Assembly (NCBI GenBank): GCA_935421135.1
Contig: OW285189.1
Location: forward strand, 20,400,298 to 20,464,297
Direction: 5' to 3'
From: Bugulina stolonifera
Lineage: Eukaryota > Bryozoa > Gymnolaemata > Cheilostomatida > Bugulidae
DNA: 64,000 nt
A model generated the notes under the pieces. The model ran no database searches. It was not told where the DNA came from and saw only the letters and a program-made list of their open reading frames with translations. Position numbers and translations under genes: made by a program. Shown here in pieces: positions 60,201-64,000 of the stretch; the stretch's first letter is position 1, and every line of letters begins with the position of its first letter.

Positions 60201-63200
60201 ATGTATATCAAGGGAAAACAAGCTAATCACATGCTAGATGATATCTGGACCACTAGCCCCAGTTCTGCTGCGTCTGCCTTTGAACAGGAGTCCGACTCCC
60301 ACTCCCACAGTTCGGCCAGCGAGCTGAGGGTCAAGGGGAGGTTACTCACATACAGCATGAATAGTTCTCTCGCTGGTGATGAACTTATAGATTCCGCATT
60401 TGTAAGTAGATGAATATACATGGATTATTTAGCAAACAAAGGAGATACAGTGTAGATGACTATAATGGTAAATCTAAACATGTACTAGTTAGAATAGCTG
60501 TGCTGTCCTGTCACTAGTAATAGCCTTTGGTTTGTGTAACTTTAGCCACTAGAAGCGTAGGTTGTTTTTATTCTGATTCATTACAAATTGCAATTTATAC
60601 TTCCAGTACTTGATACACACCAGCACCTACTATTTCACTTGTATTTTGACTTGCATATTCACACCTTTCGTGTTACTATTGTATAATGTACATGTATATG
60701 TGTATTTTATTACAAATAATGTCCCAGTGTGCACAATTATGCTACAATCAGCATCACGTTAGACAAGGAAGGATTCACTAATGTATTGATTGAGTTTTAT
60801 GCATACAAACTAATGGTTTAGTTTCAATGACTTGTTCATCTAGCCTCACTGTCACTGTTAACCCTGCTCTAACATATATTTAGGAGTTGTTTTCTACAAT
60901 TAAAAGAGCAAATAACTTCGTGTAGATACATAATAATATGTGACTATTTTCACTGCAGGGTTCTAAAATATCCTCAGAGTACGAATCAGATAACAGTATG
61001 GTGACTCATGCGTCTCATTCCAGCAACACTAAAGCTATATGTTCCACCCTTGTATATGCATCTCATATGGCTGACAATAGGGAGACTATATCAGTATTAG
61101 CTGACAAAACTGTAAGTACAGACAACTTGGAAAGTATGCATCGTAGGTTTGTTATTTGCAGATTATTTCAGTCATTTTAAGCTCAAGATTTATTGAGATG
61201 TTGTGTTCTCAGTCATTATGTTTCACTTCATGCATTCAGCAAAAATTAGTTTCATTTTATATGAAGTAGATGCGCGCAGTAGTGTAAAAAAATCTGGCTG
61301 TGCCAAAACAATATATTGAACAGCCTCCCATTTTCTCCTAGCCAACCTTTTATACATGTAAATTAATAACTGTAAAGTATTTATTGAGAATTATTTGTAT
61401 ATTCAAAATTTCAGGCGCGAAGTGTATTTATATCTGGATATGTAAGTATATTCCTTGTGACGTAATATCCTACAACCTACACTGTGGAATTAACTAATGC
61501 AGTAGTACCTCACATAAACATGTGTATGATATTCTGAGTGCATAGATATAGTTGAATGATGTGTTACTATGACATAGGGAAGTCTGCTCGATCTAATAGT
61601 AAAAGATGCGTGAGAAATGAGCCTCATCAATTGCACCTTCCATTGATTGCTCCTTCCATTCACTTTTTCTAGACCATCTTGACTACTTGTAAAACATTGG
61701 GATTCAGTTGCCTAAACCATGTTAGTTTTGGTAAACAATCTGAGTCGTTTGTGTATTGAGAAGACAGAGGAGTCCAACATTTATATAAGATGGACTTTGC
61801 AGGGGTAGTAACTACATGCATACCATGTAGTTTTATTAGTAGGATCTCAGTATGCAGTGTACGCTACATGCATTTGATTGGTCTACTGTAACCTTTGCTA
61901 TCTAGGTCACTATCTCACCACACTGCTCTATCTATCCAGTGTGGTTCAACTTTTGCACTTATTTATGGTGTACTCTTGTGATCCCATTCAACACAAAGCT
62001 ACTAATATACAATGTACCTCTAACTACATTATTTTTTGATTCTTTCTAGCAGTGAATTCTTCTTGTGATAGTCAATATTTCCATTTAGTGTCTTCTTAAT
62101 CTGTAAAGGTGTCATCACTTGGATTACATAATCCTGTCTCTATACATAGTGTCACTCCTGACAGAGTAGCAGATATACATGTATATGTAACATTGGAACC
62201 AGTAGTAAACTCTTTGGTTGGAGTTGTCACCTCACTGGCAAGGAGTGACAGACAACTCCAATCATAGGGTTCACATTATTTGAACTAGGCTGATCCCAGA
62301 AGTCACTTACCTTTTTTAAAGTTTGAATTAATTACAAAACCACAGTTTGTGATAAGTAGTTCTGTTGTTTAGTTCATGGTAACTAGCCAGAGTTAAACAT
62401 TTTATTTGCAGGAAAATAAATCTGTGGATGGGGTGAAGAAAAAGATTGCAGATTTGAACCAACAAATTGCAGTCAACTGTAAGCGACGAAACAAGGCTTG
62501 CAAATATGTGAAAAAAATACATGATTCTTCCCAGGGAAAAGGTACACTGTAGATAGCTGTTATTCTAAACTACTAAACTTTCTCAATTCTACTCTCACCA
62601 CAGTAAGGATCCCGCTGTATCTGCCACTATACCACTAATAAGGCTACCACTGTATTGCCACTGTACCACTAAGGGGCTACCACTGTGGCTGCCACCTCAC
62701 AACATCCTTCACCATTATATGTATTTCACAGGATCTGGTGACTATAAGGCCATGCTGACACAGATACAAGTGGACTACAGAGATGCTGTAACAGAGCTAG
62801 ACTACTTGTGCCATGCCAAGCTTCAGCTGGAGGTCCTATTAGCTGAACAGGCTTCTATTGAGGTAGCCTGTTTGTTCTCCTTCACGAAGCCTAGCCGACC
62901 CCTATTGGTCATAGAAACAAAAGAGAACCCAAGGCTACAGTTTCAAACTAAAATAGATAGTAGAACTAACACAGAGGTTGAAGCTCTGTATGCTGGTGAA
63001 CCATATGGCCTTCTGTCGTACCTCTATGCAAAGTACGTATTCCTACTCCTTTTGCTATGTTCAGTATATCATTGCTGAGTGCTGACCACTGGTCAATTGA
63101 CTAGTATGGTGGTGGTTCATTTAAACTCATCAACTGGTGTATTTAGATTATTAGCCATGGGTCTATCTCACATGGTATTCTTTCTTTCTAGAGGCGCGGT

Positions 63201-63940
63201 ATTGACACCAATTCAATTAATAGAAACTATGTCTTACCATCTAGCATCAAGATATAGTATGCTGTGAAGAAATTGTTCCATTTTTGTAATGGTATAATGT
63301 ATTTAACATCTGCTATAAGGTCTTATCAGAGTCTAAATGTATTGGATAGAGTATGTTTATATGCTCTACTGCAGTATTCTCATGCAGATGAATATGACAC
63401 TGTTGCTGTTTTAGAGGTGCACTGGAAGATGGGTATATTCTAGACTTCTTTCACTCATATCGATATCTGCTCTCTGCAAAAGACATCATGGCTTTCATCA
63501 CTGAAAAATACAATGCAGCCAAAGAGTATGTACACGTATAGTTATATATGAATGAGCATGGCGTATATATTTGTTTGCAACTTTTTATTTCATATTTTAT
63601 TAATATGACCGATCACAGTTAGTAACAATATGCTCGTGTATTTACTGTACAATGTGCAATGCATGTATATATTAGTTATTTACATGTATTTAATGCTGTA
63701 TTGCATGTTATACAATAGATGTGCATATTGAATATGGAATGGATATATTTACATGCATGTGATAATATTATTGACTATTTACTATATTGATACTGCAGGT
63801 TAAAGCCATGTCCTATCAGAGAGAAGGTAATGAAGAGGTCACTGGACTTGCTGACATTCTGGGTTACTTCATATTACAGTGCTGACTTTATTCTCTCACC
63901 TACTGTAGTTGATACCCTTGTCAACTTCCTACAGGATGAG
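45290..63940 (+). CDS. KNDC1: KNDC1-like KIND-domain Ras guanine nucleotide exchange factor (3' end outside window)
   Basis: A very-KIND-type Ras-GEF: in vertebrates KNDC1 binds MAP2 through a KIND domain and activates Ras in dendrites. Exons: 45290-45437, 46391-46574, 47187-47343, 47899-48158 (or donor at 48035), 48298-48575, 49973-50080, 51682-51905, 52042-52068, 52422-53746, 54250-54384, 55717-55867, 56830-57015, 58031-58166, 58453-58479, 59082-59204, 60174-60401, 60959-61111, 61415-61441, 62109-62180, 62412-62541, 62732-63032, 63415-63525, 63799-63940. Frame holds across all. Exons 1-4 encode KIND (LQDVL, ELWAVCRECC, YIPPEYEE, HIYSLGMLIYEA). Exon 52422 is a disordered Ser/Thr/Pro stretch of about 440 aa. 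Exons 54250 and 55717 form a conserved middle domain. 62412-62900 is coiled coil. From about 62980 RasGEFN begins (GEPYGLLSYLYAKGALEDGY, HSYRYLLS, VMKRSLDLLTFWV). The start codon exon and the catalytic RasGEF domain are not in the window. Confidence 0.85.
45468..45540 (+). repeat. Short tandem repeat (about 30-bp unit)
   Basis: Two to three copies of a unit containing ATTCTACATGTACTGTACAT and CCTATT. It is rich in the palindrome TACATGTA. In the first intron of the KNDC1-like gene. Confidence 0.75.
46565..47125 (+). repeat. 32-bp minisatellite containing the 5' splice site, about 17 units
   Basis: The unit (GATGAGATAGGTACGAGGTA then TATACTGTAGGT) starts inside the last bases of exon 46391-46574: exon ...CATGAGATAG|GTATGAGG is unit one. 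Every copy keeps ATAG|GTAYRAGG, so the authentic donor is followed by a row of near-identical donor copies. The next exon begins at 47187. Long antisense reading frames here (up to 220 codons) are produced by the repeat and are not genes. Confidence 0.95.
48375..48473 (+). repeat. In-frame 33-nt coding repeat (three units)
   Basis: Three tandem copies of an 11-codon unit SS(Q/H)D(T/N)SSSTL(G/S) in exon 48298-48575 of the KNDC1-like gene, preceded by a partial unit (SSSALS). Ser-rich and likely disordered. The length being a multiple of 3 preserves the frame. Confidence 0.9.
49280..49336. repeat. Short GTTGTC-type hairpin element, copy e
   Basis: GAGTTATCCCCTCTC pairs with the reverse complement GGAGTTTTCCTCTCTT across a loop of about 26 nt. 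Intron of the KNDC1-like gene. Confidence 0.65.
50826..50912 (-). mobile_element. tRNA-derived SINE-like fragment
   Basis: On the minus strand GCGGAGCTGGTGTAGTGATA resembles a tRNA start with an A box. About 50 nt on, GGTTCAAACC (50836-50845) is a good B box. Spacing is wide, as in class II (Leu/Ser-like) tRNAs. It does not fold convincingly as a full tRNA, so a Pol III SINE head is more likely than a functional tRNA. In an intron of the KNDC1-like gene. Confidence 0.4.
54731..54790 (+). repeat. 12-bp tandem repeat
   Basis: Five copies of TTTGGGTATTAT / TTCGGGTATTAT in an intron of the KNDC1-like gene. Confidence 0.9.
55322..55363. repeat. Short GTTGTC-type hairpin element, copy f
   Basis: GAAATTGTCTTCTCTTTTT pairs nearly perfectly with AAAAGAGGAGACAATTTC with a loop of only a few bases. 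It is the best-conserved fold of the family. Confidence 0.75.
55938..55981. repeat. Short GTTGTC-type hairpin element, copy g
   Basis: The left arm GAAGTTGTCTTCTCTTG is intact. The right arm (CAGAGGAGAAAAAGCC) pairs only over its inner part, so this copy is decaying. Confidence 0.5.
57370..57490 (+). repeat. CTATAGTCTATA-type tandem repeat
   Basis: About eight imperfect copies of a unit near CTATACTCTATAGT in the intron between exons 56830 and 58031 of the KNDC1-like gene. Confidence 0.85.
59205..59490 (+). repeat. Minisatellite abutting a 5' splice site
   Basis: It starts directly at donor CATT|GTAAGTCAC of exon 59082-59204 and continues as about eight copies of a 30-36 bp unit built from GTCATA, GTCGTA, GTCACA and GTTAGAG hexamers. 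The antisense 96-codon frame of alternating Thr and hydrophobic residues is a by-product. Confidence 0.9.
60883..60919. repeat. Short GTTGTC-type hairpin element, copy h
   Basis: GGAGTTGTTTTCT pairs with AGAGCAAATAACTTC across a short A-rich loop. It lies about 40 bp before exon 60959. Confidence 0.55.
62218..62261. repeat. Short GTTGTC-type hairpin element, copy i
   Basis: The arms TTGGAGTTGTCACCTCACT and the reverse complement of AGTGACAGACAACTCCAA pair well across a short loop. Intron between exons 62109 and 62412. Confidence 0.7.
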
Positions 63941-64000
63941 GTACATTACAGTTATACTCAGTAGTAACTATCATAGTTTGTATAGGTTGGCTATATATGC

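Overview
The window looks like nuclear DNA of an early-branching animal, most likely a demosponge. This rests on four things: AT-rich sequence, intron-rich genes with GT-AG junctions, nuclear receptor and KIND/Ras-GEF genes that are animal-specific, and abundant animal-type transposons. The sponge assignment is an inference from gene content and style; no species marker is visible.

Region 1 (1-16.1 kb) holds two paralogous nuclear receptor genes facing each other (457-4586 on +, 10589-14753 on -). They have the same six-exon structure. Two compact housekeeping genes lie between them: the spliceosomal Sm protein SNRPG (5468-7106) and the ribosomal protein RPS11 (8942-10249). The reconstructed exon sets keep frame and give complete proteins of 445, 446, 76 and 155 residues. 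About 300 nt at the start of receptor exon 3 is almost identical between the copies while neighbouring exons differ clearly, which suggests gene conversion.

Region 2 (about 16.2-22 kb) is a non-LTR retrotransposon with two open ORFs. ORF1 ends in zinc knuckles and, unusually, begins with a J-domain-like segment carrying HPD. ORF2 is an APE endonuclease plus reverse transcriptase and overlaps ORF1 by 11 nt.

Region 3 (about 23.5-34.7 kb, - strand) is an eight-exon major facilitator transporter of the oxalate/formate-antiporter-like type. A 4.85 kb TTAA-flanked transposon sits in its largest intron.

Region 4 (35.3-41 kb) is transposon-rich. It holds an element with inverted arms of about 0.8 kb containing THAP and YqaJ-nuclease relics and a GC-rich tandem dimer, then a roughly 0.86 kb MITE with a target duplication.

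Region 5 (45.3 kb to the end, + strand) is most of a KNDC1-like (very-KIND) Ras-GEF gene: a KIND domain, a long disordered Ser/Thr region, a conserved middle domain, a coiled coil and a RasGEF N-terminal domain. The catalytic RasGEF domain lies beyond the window. The gene has three 27-nt microexons and two minisatellites that start exactly at 5' splice sites. Short hairpins built on a GTTGTC...GAGAGGACAAC pattern are scattered across the whole window.
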